A stretch of 36,953 nucleotides of DNA from Candidatus Levyibacteriota bacterium (lineage in GTDB: Bacteria > Patescibacteriota > Microgenomatia > Levybacterales > UBA12049): contig JACPLG010000005.1 in the NCBI GenBank assembly GCA_016186625.1, positions 1 to 36,953 of the forward strand, written 5' to 3'. Positions 10,155 through 19,686 of this stretch are shown in pieces. The stretch's first letter is position 1, and the number at the start of each line of letters is the position of its first letter. The notes beneath the pieces are model-generated. The model was given only the letters and a program-made list of their open reading frames with translations. It was not told the origin of the DNA and searched no databases. A program made the translations under genes and the position numbers.

Positions 10155-12557
10155 ATGGAAAAGATAATTAAAAATAGAGGGGCCCTATTCTTTCTATTCC
10201 TTATTTCTTTTTTAACTTTTATCATATTTCGGCCAGTTTTTCTTCAGAATAAAATTCCCTTTAATGCCAATTTGCTAGCCTCTTTTTACAATCCCTGGGC
10301 CCAAGAAAAATTTCCAGGATGGGAAGTTGGAATTCCCAATAAGCCTGTTGGGAAAGATGATATTTGGATTTTCTATCCGCAAAGAACTTTTACAAATAGT
10401 GTTCTTAAAAACGGAGAAATACCTTTCTGGAATCCTTATTCTTTTTCAGGAAATTATCATTTAGGTCTTTCAGAAACCGCGGTTTTTTATCCATTAAATT
10501 TTTTATTTTTCCTGCCTGCCGGCAGGCAGGGAGTTTTCCCTCAAATAGATGTATGGACATTTCTTATTCTCATTGAATTTATTATTGCCGGAGCGGGAAT
10601 GTATTTGTTTTTAAAAAGAATTGTTCGGTACGAGAAATCCGCAGTTTTTGGAGCCCTAGCTTTTGCTTTTTCTGGAATTGTAATTGTCCGATCAATTGAA
10701 GGTTTAAGCGTAGGGCACAGCTTAATTTGGATGCCATATGTTTTTTGGGGAATTGAGTCTTTTTTCCAAACAAAAAAGATAAGATTTCTATGGTTAATTC
10801 TTGTTTTCCTATCTTTTTCTCTTCTTGCAGGCTGGTTTCAATACACTTTTTATATTTTCGTGTTTTCTTTAGTCTATTCCGTAATTAAACTTTATTGGAT
10901 AAAAGATAGAACAAAATTTTACTTTCTAATTTTAACCCCTTTTTTAATTCTGCCTCTTATTAGTCTTTTTCATACAACTGCGGCTTTTCAGACGCTTTTA
11001 GAGTCTCCAAGATCTGCGTTGGAAGGAGGAGTGTTTTCCTTTACCCATTTAATGCCAATACTACACACTTTTACTCTCATTTTTCCTGATTTTTGGGGGA
11101 ATCCTGCAGTTTACAATTACTTTGGAAAAAGTGAATACAAAGAGTCAATGATGTTTATAGGTGTAATTCCTTTAGTTTTTTCCTTAATCTCAATTTTTAA
11201 ACAAAAAAAGAAAGAAGAGGCTTTTTTCTTAGGAGCAATTATAGTTTCATTTATTTTAGCAATAGATAACCTGTTTTCAAGATGGCTTGTTTCCTCTGCT
11301 TTGCCAGTTTTTAGCTCTTTTCTGCCCAACAGAATATTTTTAGTAAGTACTTTTTCTTTTTGTGTTCTTTCTGCTTTTGGATTAGATTATCTTCTTTCAG
11401 GGAAAAATGAAGCGATTAAAAGAACTATAAAAAAAACTTTTATTTTTCTCTGGCTTTCTGCCACGATTTTAATTTTGTTTGTAGCATTTGAAGTTTCAAA
11501 AAATCCTGCAGTTTTGGACAAAGAAATAATTCAAATACGAACCTCAATAATTCCACTAGCTTTTATATTTATAACTTCAGCTACATTTTTTGTTTTTAGA
11601 AAAAAATATTCAAAAAATATTTTCTTCATAGTACTAGTAGGAATTCTTTTTTTCCAAAGTTACATTTTCTCTGCGAAATATATCCCATTTTCCTATCGTG
11701 AGTTTTTGTATCCAGAGCATCCTGTCTTTTCTTATCTTGATAAACATCAGGGGCTTGATAGATTTATGAGCGTTGGTTACGGACATGTTGTTCCAAGCAT
11801 TCCCTTGCAATTCGGTTTATATTCTCCGGAAGGTATTGGGTCTATGTATATTCGCCGTTATGGAGAATTTGTTAGATATATGAAGCTTGGAGACTATGGA
11901 ATTCCAGATAAAATTGCATATGATCAAGAAATCTATCCAAAGGATGTTTTTTATCCAAAAGACGAGAGACTTCACAGGTTTTACGAGCTGACAAGTGTAA
12001 AATACATTGTTTCGGATAATAAATCTATGAATGAAGCAGGTGTTGTTCCCGATAAAAATGTTTTTCCCATGCTTTGGGAAAATGATAAATGGCTAGTCTT
12101 CCAATACAAAAAATCAATGCCAAGATTTTTTATAACAAGCAATTTTAAAGTCATAAAAGATGATAAGGAAATTTTAAATTCGTTGTTTGGTAAAGATTTT
12201 GCTCCGAATAAAATAATCCTGGAAGAAGACCCGGGTTTTGAACCAAAAGAAAGTAGCGGGAATGCAAAAATTATTGATTATTCTCCAAATAAGATATCAG
12301 CAAGAGTTAGCGCCGGAAATGATTCTTTATTTTATTTATCTGATAATTACTCAAAAATGTTTAAAGTTTTCATTGATGGAAAAGAAGGAAAGATGCTACG
12401 AGCAAACTATACTTTTAGAGCTGTTCCTATACCAGCGGGAGAACATATGATAGAAATGAAATATGACGATCGTCCGTTTGTTTTAGGTATTAAAATAGCT
12501 ATACTTACACTTTCAACGCTAGGAATTTTTACTTATATTTTTAGAAAATATGTTTAG
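10155..12557 (+). CDS. Multi-pass membrane protein, YfhO-like
   Basis: About a dozen hydrophobic segments, N-terminal FNANLLASFYNPW and PFWNPYSFSG; ATG at 10155 preferred over the TTG at 10152. Confidence 0.7.
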   Translation: MEKIIKNRGALFFLFLISFLTFIIFRPVFLQNKIPFNANLLASFYNPWAQEKFPGWEVGIPNKPVGKDDIWIFYPQRTFTNSVLKNGEIPFWNPYSFSGNYHLGLSETAVFYPLNFLFFLPAGRQGVFPQIDVWTFLILIEFIIAGAGMYLFLKRIVRYEKSAVFGALAFAFSGIVIVRSIEGLSVGHSLIWMPYVFWGIESFFQTKKIRFLWLILVFLSFSLLAGWFQYTFYIFVFSLVYSVIKLYWIKDRTKFYFLILTPFLILPLISLFHTTAAFQTLLESPRSALEGGVFSFTHLMPILHTFTLIFPDFWGNPAVYNYFGKSEYKESMMFIGVIPLVFSLISIFKQKKKEEAFFLGAIIVSFILAIDNLFSRWLVSSALPVFSSFLPNRIFLVSTFSFCVLSAFGLDYLLSGKNEAIKRTIKKTFIFLWLSATILILFVAFEVSKNPAVLDKEIIQIRTSIIPLAFIFITSATFFVFRKKYSKNIFFIVLVGILFFQSYIFSAKYIPFSYREFLYPEHPVFSYLDKHQGLDRFMSVGYGHVVPSIPLQFGLYSPEGIGSMYIRRYGEFVRYMKLGDYGIPDKIAYDQEIYPKDVFYPKDERLHRFYELTSVKYIVSDNKSMNEAGVVPDKNVFPMLWENDKWLVFQYKKSMPRFFITSNFKVIKDDKEILNSLFGKDFAPNKIILEEDPGFEPKESSGNAKIIDYSPNKISARVSAGNDSLFYLSDNYSKMFKVFIDGKEGKMLRANYTFRAVPIPAGEHMIEMKYDDRPFVLGIKIAILTLSTLGIFTYIFRKYV
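10511..10530. repeat. 20-bp perfect palindrome CCTGCCTGCCGGCAGGCAGG inside the CDS (encodes LPAGRQG)
   Basis: CCTGCCTGCC is the exact reverse complement of GGCAGGCAGG. Confidence 0.9.
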
Positions 12558-12570
12558 TTTAGGTAAAAAA

Positions 12571-12609
12571 AGTTTACCCTGAGCAGTTCGATTTCACTCA
12601 CTGTAAACT
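12571..12609. repeat. Intergenic hairpin (agtttac ... gtaaact with inner tgag/ctca)
   Basis: 7-bp outer stem, 2x2 internal loop, 4-bp inner stem; no T-tract. Confidence 0.5.
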
Positions 12610-12666
12610 TGCCGAACGGACCACTACCCCATTGATTTTTGAGTTCACCTTTTAGGACTTTTGTGC

Positions 12667-12672
12667 TACGAT
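12667..12672 (+). promoter_or_regulatory. Predicted -10 box TACGAT, 6 nt before pilB ATG
   Basis: TTCACC-N17-TACGAT-taaact-ATG. Confidence 0.5.
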
Positions 12673-12678
12673 TAAACT

Positions 12679-14361
12679 ATGCTTCTGCCCGACATCGAAA
12701 TTCAACAGTTACTCTTGCAGTCTGGTCAAATCGATACCAAGACAATGCGAGACGTCTTGGTTTTTGCCGCAAATGCCAGAATTCCCCTTCAGCAGGCAGT
12801 AATGGAGAAGGATGCTATTGATGATGAGAGGCTAGGACTTCTTATTGCAAATCATATCAAGTATCCCTTTGTATCTCTATCAAAAATCACAATTCCTGAG
12901 AAAGTATATCGCATTATTCCTGAGAGACTTGCCAGAAAACACAAGGCAATAGTATTTGAAAAGGATAGTAACGGAGTAAAGCTGGCAACAGCAGACCCAG
13001 TGAATACAAAACTTCCGGCAATAATTGCTAAAAAAACCGGGCAAAAAGCCATTGTTTATATGGCAACAGAAAAGGACGTGGAGAATGTTTTGCAGCTTTA
13101 TAGAAAAGACCTTCAAAGAACGTTTGATGAACTCTTGCAGGCTGAGATTACTCGTACGGAGACATCAGTTGATGAAGCTCCCATTGCAAAAATCGTTGAT
13201 CTACTCATTGCGTACGCATACCGGGATAAAGCATCAGATATTCACATAGAGCCTGAAGAAAAAAATTCACTCGTAAGATTTCGCATAGATGGAATGCTTC
13301 ATGACGTGTTATACATGGATAAAAAACTTCATGACAGAATGGTTACCAGAGTTAAAGTTTTATCACGCCTTAGGACTGATGAGCACTTAAGTGCTCAGGA
13401 TGGAAAATTGAGAATGGAAGTTGATGAAGAAAATTTGGATATTCGCGTTTCAATTATTCCTATTACTGAGGGAGAGAAGGTGGTAATGAGGCTTTTATCG
13501 TCTCGTTTCAGGCAGTTTTCATTAGAAGATTTAGGTATGAATGATTCGGATCTTACCAAAGTAACAAGCGCAATAAATAAGTCATACGGAATGATTCTAT
13601 CAACAGGGCCTACGGGATCAGGTAAAACCACAACTGTTTATTCAATTCTTAAAATCCTTAATACCAGAGAAAAAAATATAACTACAATTGAGGAGCCTGT
13701 TGAATACCGGATTAAAGGCGTTAACCAAATTCAGGTTAACCCAAAAACGAATCTTACATTTGCAAATGGACTGCGCTCAATTCTTCGCCAAGATCCCAAT
13801 GTAATTTTTGTTGGAGAAATTAGAGATAGCGAAACAGCGGGAATCGCAGTTAATGCAGCGCTTACCGGACATTTGGTCTTATCAACTCTTCATACAAATG
13901 ATGCAGCAACCGCCCTTCCAAGATTAGTGGATATGAAAGTAGAACCATTCCTTGTAGCCTCAACCGTGAATGTTATTATTGCCCAGAGGTTGGTCAGGAA
14001 AATTTGCGATTCATGTAAAACTAGAGTTGTAATTGGTAGACGCGATGCGCTTAAAGATATTCCGGAAGAGATTATTTCAAAACATTTCGGGCCTAAAGAA
14101 GAGATTGGGGTATATGAGGGGAAAGGGTGCAAAGTTTGTCACGCAACAGGCTACACAGGAAGAATTGGAGTTTTTGAGGTAATTGACATGTCAGAAAAAG
14201 TAAAGGAATTAATTGTCCAAAAAAGCGATTCTGATGAGATTGCGCAACAAGCAATTTTAGACGGTATGACAACGATGCTTGATGACGGACTGGACAAAGT
14301 GTTAAAAGGCTTAACAACTATTAAAGAAGTACTAAGGGTTACGAAGGTGGAGTCTGCCTAG
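12679..14361 (+). CDS. pilB: Type IV pilus assembly ATPase PilB (GspE family)
   Basis: Walker A GPTGSGKTTT, VFVGEIRDSETAGIAVNAALTGHLVLSTLHTNDA, zinc motif CDSC...CKVC. Confidence 0.95.
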   Translation: MLLPDIEIQQLLLQSGQIDTKTMRDVLVFAANARIPLQQAVMEKDAIDDERLGLLIANHIKYPFVSLSKITIPEKVYRIIPERLARKHKAIVFEKDSNGVKLATADPVNTKLPAIIAKKTGQKAIVYMATEKDVENVLQLYRKDLQRTFDELLQAEITRTETSVDEAPIAKIVDLLIAYAYRDKASDIHIEPEEKNSLVRFRIDGMLHDVLYMDKKLHDRMVTRVKVLSRLRTDEHLSAQDGKLRMEVDEENLDIRVSIIPITEGEKVVMRLLSSRFRQFSLEDLGMNDSDLTKVTSAINKSYGMILSTGPTGSGKTTTVYSILKILNTREKNITTIEEPVEYRIKGVNQIQVNPKTNLTFANGLRSILRQDPNVIFVGEIRDSETAGIAVNAALTGHLVLSTLHTNDAATALPRLVDMKVEPFLVASTVNVIIAQRLVRKICDSCKTRVVIGRRDALKDIPEEIISKHFGPKEEIGVYEGKGCKVCHATGYTGRIGVFEVIDMSEKVKELIVQKSDSDEIAQQAILDGMTTMLDDGLDKVLKGLTTIKEVLRVTKVESA

Positions 14362-14368
14362 AAACCAC

Positions 14369-15424
14369 ATGGTAAATAACGAAAAAATAACATTAAAAAA
14401 CTCAGATAAACTATCTCTTCTCGGAAATCTATCAACTATGATTTCCGCGGGAATCCCAATCCTAGAAACTATAGACTCACTTTTAGAAGATTCAAAAGGA
14501 AATTCAAAGAAAGTTTTGGAAGTTGTTAGGGAAGACTTGATTCAGGGCCACCATCTGTATTCCTCATTTGCAAGATTTCCAAATGTATTTGATAAGGTTA
14601 CAGTTAATGTTGTCCGGGCATCTGAGGAAGCAGGTTCGCTTGACGTGACCCTTAAAGATTTAAGAGCCCAAATTCAGAAAGAAATAGAATTCAACGATAA
14701 AGTTAAAGCCGCAATGATTTATCCGGCAGTAATTGCTGTTGTTTTCTTTGGGGTTTTGCTTCTTATTCTTGTTGTTGTTATTCCTAAAATTTCTACTGTA
14801 TTTTCAAGATTAAATGTTGTGTTACCACTGCCTACTCGTTTATTAATTTTTCTGTCAAACGGCTTATTAGATTACACCCTTCCAGTACTAGTTGGAGCAA
14901 TAGTTATAGGAACAATTTTATTTCTGATTTTTAAAGCACAAAAATCTAGGATTTTAGGCTTCATTTACTCCCTTCCTCTTATTTCAAATCTTATTAAAGA
15001 AATTGATCTCGCACGCTTTTCAAGAAGCATGTTTTTGCTCCTTACTTCCGGTATCACCATAACTAATGCACTCGAGCTTGCTGAAGAAGTAGTTAGGAGA
15101 AAAGATATATCAGCAGCAATTAAATACGCAAAAGAGACTGTACTCGGAGGGAAAAACTTATCGCAAGGATTTAAAGACCAAAAAAGAGTTTTCTCCTCAA
15201 TTATTGTAAAAGTAATTGAAGCTGGAGAAAAAACTGGAACTTTGGATAAATCTATGGCAGAAATATCTGCACAACAAGACTATCGTGTCACCAACAGCCT
15301 GAAAACCCTAACAACTCTTCTTGAGCCGGTAATGCTTGTCGCCGTTGGGGTTTTAGTTGGCGCAGTTATGCTTTCTATTATTGCACCAATTTACGGACTA
15401 ATTGGGCAAGTAAGTAGTAGGTAA
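14369..15424 (+). CDS. pilC: Type II secretion / type IV pilus inner-membrane protein PilC (GspF family)
   Basis: Duplicated GspF domain; FPNVFDKVTVNVVRASEEAGSLD and ALELAEEVVRRKD; C-terminal LEPVMLVAVGVLVGAVMLSIIAPIY. Confidence 0.95.
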   Translation: MVNNEKITLKNSDKLSLLGNLSTMISAGIPILETIDSLLEDSKGNSKKVLEVVREDLIQGHHLYSSFARFPNVFDKVTVNVVRASEEAGSLDVTLKDLRAQIQKEIEFNDKVKAAMIYPAVIAVVFFGVLLLILVVVIPKISTVFSRLNVVLPLPTRLLIFLSNGLLDYTLPVLVGAIVIGTILFLIFKAQKSRILGFIYSLPLISNLIKEIDLARFSRSMFLLLTSGITITNALELAEEVVRRKDISAAIKYAKETVLGGKNLSQGFKDQKRVFSSIIVKVIEAGEKTGTLDKSMAEISAQQDYRVTNSLKTLTTLLEPVMLVAVGVLVGAVMLSIIAPIYGLIGQVSSR

Positions 15425-15425
15425 T

Positions 15426-15941
15426 ATGTTTACAAAACCCATTTCCAAAGAAAGAAACAGCCCCTTTCAAAAGGGTTTCAGCCTTTTGGAGATTATAATT
15501 ACCACCACTGTTATGAGCATAATGTTTGGGTTAATTGTCTTTAGCCTCCTAAGGACTCAGAGTAGAACCTCTGCACAATCAAACCTGGATAAACTCAACT
15601 CAGACATAGTAGCCCAGCAGATTAAAGCCATGACAGGGGCAACCGAGGGAAGAACTACAACAGATGACTATGGAATTTACTTTCTTTCTGATCAATATGT
15701 TCTTTTTCACGGAAGCACCTACAATCCAAGTGAACCGACAAATTTTACAGTCAATCTTCCCCAGGATCTTGAAATTCAAAGCACTACTCTACCAGGGAAC
15801 ACTCTTATTTTTTCCAAACTCTCAGGAGAAATTGTCGGATTTTCAGAATCAGCAAATACTATCACCATTAGGCTGATCAACACAAATGAACAAAGGACAG
15901 TTACTCTTAACAGATACGGAGTTATAACCAGTACAGACTAA
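15426..15941 (+). CDS. Prepilin-type N-terminal cleavage/methylation protein (GspH/FimT-like)
   Basis: FQKGFSLLEIIITTTVMSIMFGLIVFSLL type III signal peptide. Confidence 0.85.
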   Translation: MFTKPISKERNSPFQKGFSLLEIIITTTVMSIMFGLIVFSLLRTQSRTSAQSNLDKLNSDIVAQQIKAMTGATEGRTTTDDYGIYFLSDQYVLFHGSTYNPSEPTNFTVNLPQDLEIQSTTLPGNTLIFSKLSGEIVGFSESANTITIRLINTNEQRTVTLNRYGVITSTD

Positions 15942-15957
15942 TGAAGGGTTTGGCAAT

Positions 15958-17922
15958 ATGTTTATAAATAGAAAAAAAGAGGCAGGTCAATCTTTGGTAG
16001 AGCTTCTAATAGCAATCGGGCTTGCAACACTTCTTTTACCCGCTCTTATTACAGGTTTAGTAGCCGCAAGAGGAGGACGTGCCCAACAAGAACAAAGACT
16101 TGAGGCAACAGCCTATCTTAGGCAGTCCCAGGAAGCAGTCAGAAGCATTGCTCAGCGAAGTTTTAGCAATATTGCAACAAACGGAACATATTATACTGAA
16201 ATCTCAAACGGACGTTTTGAGCTTGTAGCAGGAACCCAAAGCATAAACGACTATACACTAAGTGTAGTGATTAGTGATGTGTACAGGAATAGCAATGGAG
16301 ATATAGTCTCATCGGGCGGATCCCTTGACCCATCAACTAAAAAAATTGTTTCAACGGTTTCGTGGAACAGCCCTATTGTTTCATCAGTAAGTAATATTTC
16401 TTATTTTACCAGGCATAAAAATGAGGTTTATATTGAAACGACTGTGGATGATTTTACTCCGGGGACGGCAAACCCTGCCACTACAGGCATTTCAATCACA
16501 GATTCGGATGGGGGAGAAATTACACTTAGTGCAGGAAGTGGCGGAGGAGACTGGTGCTCACCGGAATTAATTCTTGCAACTTTTGATTTACCAAAAAACG
16601 GAGTTGCAAATGCCATCTCTGCAATTGAAGGGAAAATCTCAGCTGGCACAGGAGAAAATGCATCGGGAGTTTCTTTTGCAAGCGTTGATGTTACTACCGA
16701 CTACCCACCTGCCCTAACTTTAGAAGCCACGTTTGTCGGATATAAAACAAATGACGTGTTTGGCGAAACAGATTATGCATACTTAGCAACTGATAATAAT
16801 TCCAAGGAGATTGTAATTATTGATCTTAATAATATTGTTAACGGGAAATATCAAGAGGTTGGATATTTCGATGCACCAGGAAATGGGGATGGGGATGCTG
16901 TTTCAACATCAGGTAACTACGGATACATGACTAGCGGGAATAAATTTTATATTTTTGACCTTTCAAGTAAATCAGGTTCAAGAGCAAAAGTAAATACGTC
17001 AGACATTACACTCTCAGGGACTGGGATAAGAATACAAATAATAGGAGGTTTTGCTTATGTGGCAACGAGTGCAAGTGCCAACCAGTTGCAAATAATCGAT
17101 ATTTCAAATTCCCAGGCCCCATCTATTGTAGGCCAGATTTCAGTAAATGGTTTGGGGGGCAAAGATGTTGTGGTAAATACAACTGGAACAAGAGCATATT
17201 TGGTAACTGGTGCGTCAAGTACTCAAGGAGAATTTTTTATCATTGATACGCAAAATAAAAATTCCCCAACACTTGTTGGCGGTGGAGTATATGACACAAA
17301 CGGTATGGATCCCAAGGGAGTAACGGTGGTTACTGGCAACAAAGCTATAGTAGTGGGAACAGGCGGAACAAATCAATACCAGGTAGTAAATATTAATAAT
17401 GAAAGCGCACCTGTTAACTGCGGAAACCTTGTTGTTGCAAGCGGAATCAATGGAGTTTCTTCAGTTCTTCAGTCAAACGGATATGCATATTCATATATTA
17501 TTACCGCAGATAGTACTTCTGAGCTTAAAATAATCCTTGGAGGAGCAGGCTCGGGAAGTAGCTATTCAAGCTCTGGAGTTTTTGAATCGCAAACTTTTGA
17601 CGCAGGAGGCAATGTCACATGGAATAGAATTTCGGCAACCTCTTCTATACCTCAAAACACAACTTTGCAATTTAGAGTAGCTCTGAAAGATAGCATTAGC
17701 AATAGCTGCAGTAGCGTTGTTTTTGATGATTCTGACTTTGTTGGAGAAACAGGAGATCCAAGTTCTTTCTTTCCATTAACGGGCGGGGTCTTAACATTTA
17801 ACGACGATGGGCAAGGCTATGAAAATCCGTCACAATGCATGCGTTATAGAGCATATCTGTCAACATCTGATTCAACTCAGACACCAGTGGTTTATGATGT
17901 AAGTATTAATTATTCCCCGTAG
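15958..17922 (+). CDS. Large pseudopilin-like protein with C-terminal beta-propeller-like (LVIVD-type) repeats
   Basis: N-terminal AGQSLVELLIAIGLATLLLPALITG; repeated YAYLAT..KEIVIIDLNN, FAYVAT..NQLQIIDISN, RAYLVT..GEFFIIDTQN, KAIVVG..NQYQVVNINN units. Confidence 0.75.
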   Translation: MFINRKKEAGQSLVELLIAIGLATLLLPALITGLVAARGGRAQQEQRLEATAYLRQSQEAVRSIAQRSFSNIATNGTYYTEISNGRFELVAGTQSINDYTLSVVISDVYRNSNGDIVSSGGSLDPSTKKIVSTVSWNSPIVSSVSNISYFTRHKNEVYIETTVDDFTPGTANPATTGISITDSDGGEITLSAGSGGGDWCSPELILATFDLPKNGVANAISAIEGKISAGTGENASGVSFASVDVTTDYPPALTLEATFVGYKTNDVFGETDYAYLATDNNSKEIVIIDLNNIVNGKYQEVGYFDAPGNGDGDAVSTSGNYGYMTSGNKFYIFDLSSKSGSRAKVNTSDITLSGTGIRIQIIGGFAYVATSASANQLQIIDISNSQAPSIVGQISVNGLGGKDVVVNTTGTRAYLVTGASSTQGEFFIIDTQNKNSPTLVGGGVYDTNGMDPKGVTVVTGNKAIVVGTGGTNQYQVVNINNESAPVNCGNLVVASGINGVSSVLQSNGYAYSYIITADSTSELKIILGGAGSGSSYSSSGVFESQTFDAGGNVTWNRISATSSIPQNTTLQFRVALKDSISNSCSSVVFDDSDFVGETGDPSSFFPLTGGVLTFNDDGQGYENPSQCMRYRAYLSTSDSTQTPVVYDVSINYSP

Positions 17923-17940
17923 AAAGGGACAAGTATCTTA

Positions 17941-18441
17941 ATGAAAATTTTTAAAATAAACAAAGGCTTTACATTAATAGAATTTATTCTTTATATGGGA
18001 ATTTTTACTATTCTTCTAACTGTTACACTTCAAATGTTTGGATCGATTTTTGATGTTCAGCTTGAATCTGAGGCTCATTCATCCGTAGAGTCTGACGGCA
18101 GATTTATTTTGAGTAGGTTTAGCTATGACATTTCTAGAGCACAAAGTATTTCCGCTCCCGTCTCTTATGGCAGCCCGTCCCCATCACTTTCAATTGTTAT
18201 AAATGGCCAGACTATTACTTATAGTTTGGGAAGTAGTGATTTTCTTCTTCAAAACGAAGGAACTGGGACAATGGATCAGTTAAATAGTGGGGAGACTTCT
18301 GTTTCTGACCTCTCATTTATGCGCCTTGAAGGAGACAGCGGGAAAGATGTAATTCAAATCTTGTTTACTTTAACTTCCGAGACAACAAAAAGATCCGGCA
18401 AAGAAATTAATACTTTTCAAACAACCGCAGGGATGAGATGA
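17941..18441 (+). CDS. Prepilin-type N-terminal protein (PulJ/GspJ-like)
   Basis: INKGFTLIEFILYMGIFTILLTVTLQMF. Confidence 0.82.
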   Translation: MKIFKINKGFTLIEFILYMGIFTILLTVTLQMFGSIFDVQLESEAHSSVESDGRFILSRFSYDISRAQSISAPVSYGSPSPSLSIVINGQTITYSLGSSDFLLQNEGTGTMDQLNSGETSVSDLSFMRLEGDSGKDVIQILFTLTSETTKRSGKEINTFQTTAGMR

Positions 18442-18815
18442 AAAAATTACAAAAAACACAATTAGGTTATGCCGTCCTGACATTACTTTTCTTTATGACT
18501 ATTTCCATGGCAATTGTTACAGGTATTGTTATAGTAGTTCTTAACAACGCCTTGTCCACAAGTAGCCTAGAGCAGGGAACAGTATCTTACTATAGCGCAG
18601 AATCCGGAATTGAAAATGCACTTCTTAGGCTAATTCGTGACCCAAACTACACCGGAGAGAGCCTACAAATTGACGGAGCAACCGTTGGGGTGCAGGTCAG
18701 TAATGGGATAATAACCTCAACTGCCACATTTGAAAAATCCATCAGGAAAATCCAGGTAGATTATGTGTACAATAATAGTGCACTTACAATTACATCATGG
18801 AAGGAGATAAACTAA
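18438..18815 (+). CDS. PilX/GspK-like minor pilin or pilus assembly protein
   Basis: QLGYAVLTLLFFMTISMAIVTGIVIVVLNNALSTSSLEQGTVSYYSAESGIENALLRL; ATGA overlap with upstream gene. Confidence 0.65.
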   Translation: MKKLQKTQLGYAVLTLLFFMTISMAIVTGIVIVVLNNALSTSSLEQGTVSYYSAESGIENALLRLIRDPNYTGESLQIDGATVGVQVSNGIITSTATFEKSIRKIQVDYVYNNSALTITSWKEIN

Positions 18816-19621
18816 AAAAAGGTATTTCAGGTCGGCCAACCGGAGTTTTCTATTTGGAACGCAACAGAGCCTATTTTTACGAAGAGTCATTAGCGTCTCC
18901 GCTTTCTCTGGAACTGTCCGCAGATATTATTAGCGACTTGGAATTAGTTAGCAAAAAAAGCCTTGAAACTGCTATTCAAGCGTTTGTGAGCGCGAATAAA
19001 TTAGCCCCTAAAAATATAGTGATTCTTCTTTCTACAACAGTAACTTTTGATACTGAGTTTGCGGATAATACACTAGAAATTGATAAAAAAATTGAAGAGT
19101 TTTTGGAGCTTGTTCCATTTGAAAACAATGTTAGCAAGCAAACAAAATTTCCTGGAAAAATAAAAATTGTCGCAGCAAATAAAGAGCTGGGGGAAGCTAT
19201 TAAAGAAACCTTTGTTGGCTTAGGATTTGTAGTTGGAGGAATTTACCCTTTATCTTTCTGCCTTGAAGTTATACCCCAGCTTCAAACAAATTTAGATTTA
19301 GGACTTGTGATAAATAAAATTCAAGAAATCCGTCATTTCAACTTGTTATCAGATGTACAATCGTTGGTGGTCTCTCCAAAAAAAGAAAAGAAAGACAACA
19401 GGAGGCTTTATATTTTAGCAGGAGTTTTTGCAATTTTGATGGTTATTCTCCTATTTGTAATTTATAGATTTATAGTTTTACCTCCAAAGCAGCCGAGCGC
19501 TCTTCCGGTCAGCACTCCTGCCCCACAGCCAACTATTTTTGAAGAGCAAGCAAGCCCCTCAGCGCAGTTTCAGACAGAAGGATCTTTATCAACCCCAGCT
19601 GGAAATACGCAAAATTTCTGA
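18797..19621 (+). CDS. Hypothetical protein, possible pilus assembly accessory protein (single TM, soluble N-terminus)
   Basis: Operon position between pilins; TM segment RLYILAGVFAILMVILLFVIYRFIV; Pro/Ser-rich tail. Confidence 0.6.
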   Translation: MEGDKLKKGISGRPTGVFYLERNRAYFYEESLASPLSLELSADIISDLELVSKKSLETAIQAFVSANKLAPKNIVILLSTTVTFDTEFADNTLEIDKKIEEFLELVPFENNVSKQTKFPGKIKIVAANKELGEAIKETFVGLGFVVGGIYPLSFCLEVIPQLQTNLDLGLVINKIQEIRHFNLLSDVQSLVVSPKKEKKDNRRLYILAGVFAILMVILLFVIYRFIVLPPKQPSALPVSTPAPQPTIFEEQASPSAQFQTEGSLSTPAGNTQNF

Positions 19622-19649
19622 GCCCAGGCAAGGAAACCAAAAATGCCTC

Positions 19650-19679
19650 TTGACAAGTAATTTTTGTTGTGTTTATTAT
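19650..19679 (+). promoter_or_regulatory. Promoter for pilin gene: TTGACA-N18-TATTAT, 7 nt before GTG
   Basis: Exact consensus -35 at 19650-19655, TATTAT at 19674-19679. Confidence 0.6.
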
Positions 19680-19686
19680 TAGTTAA

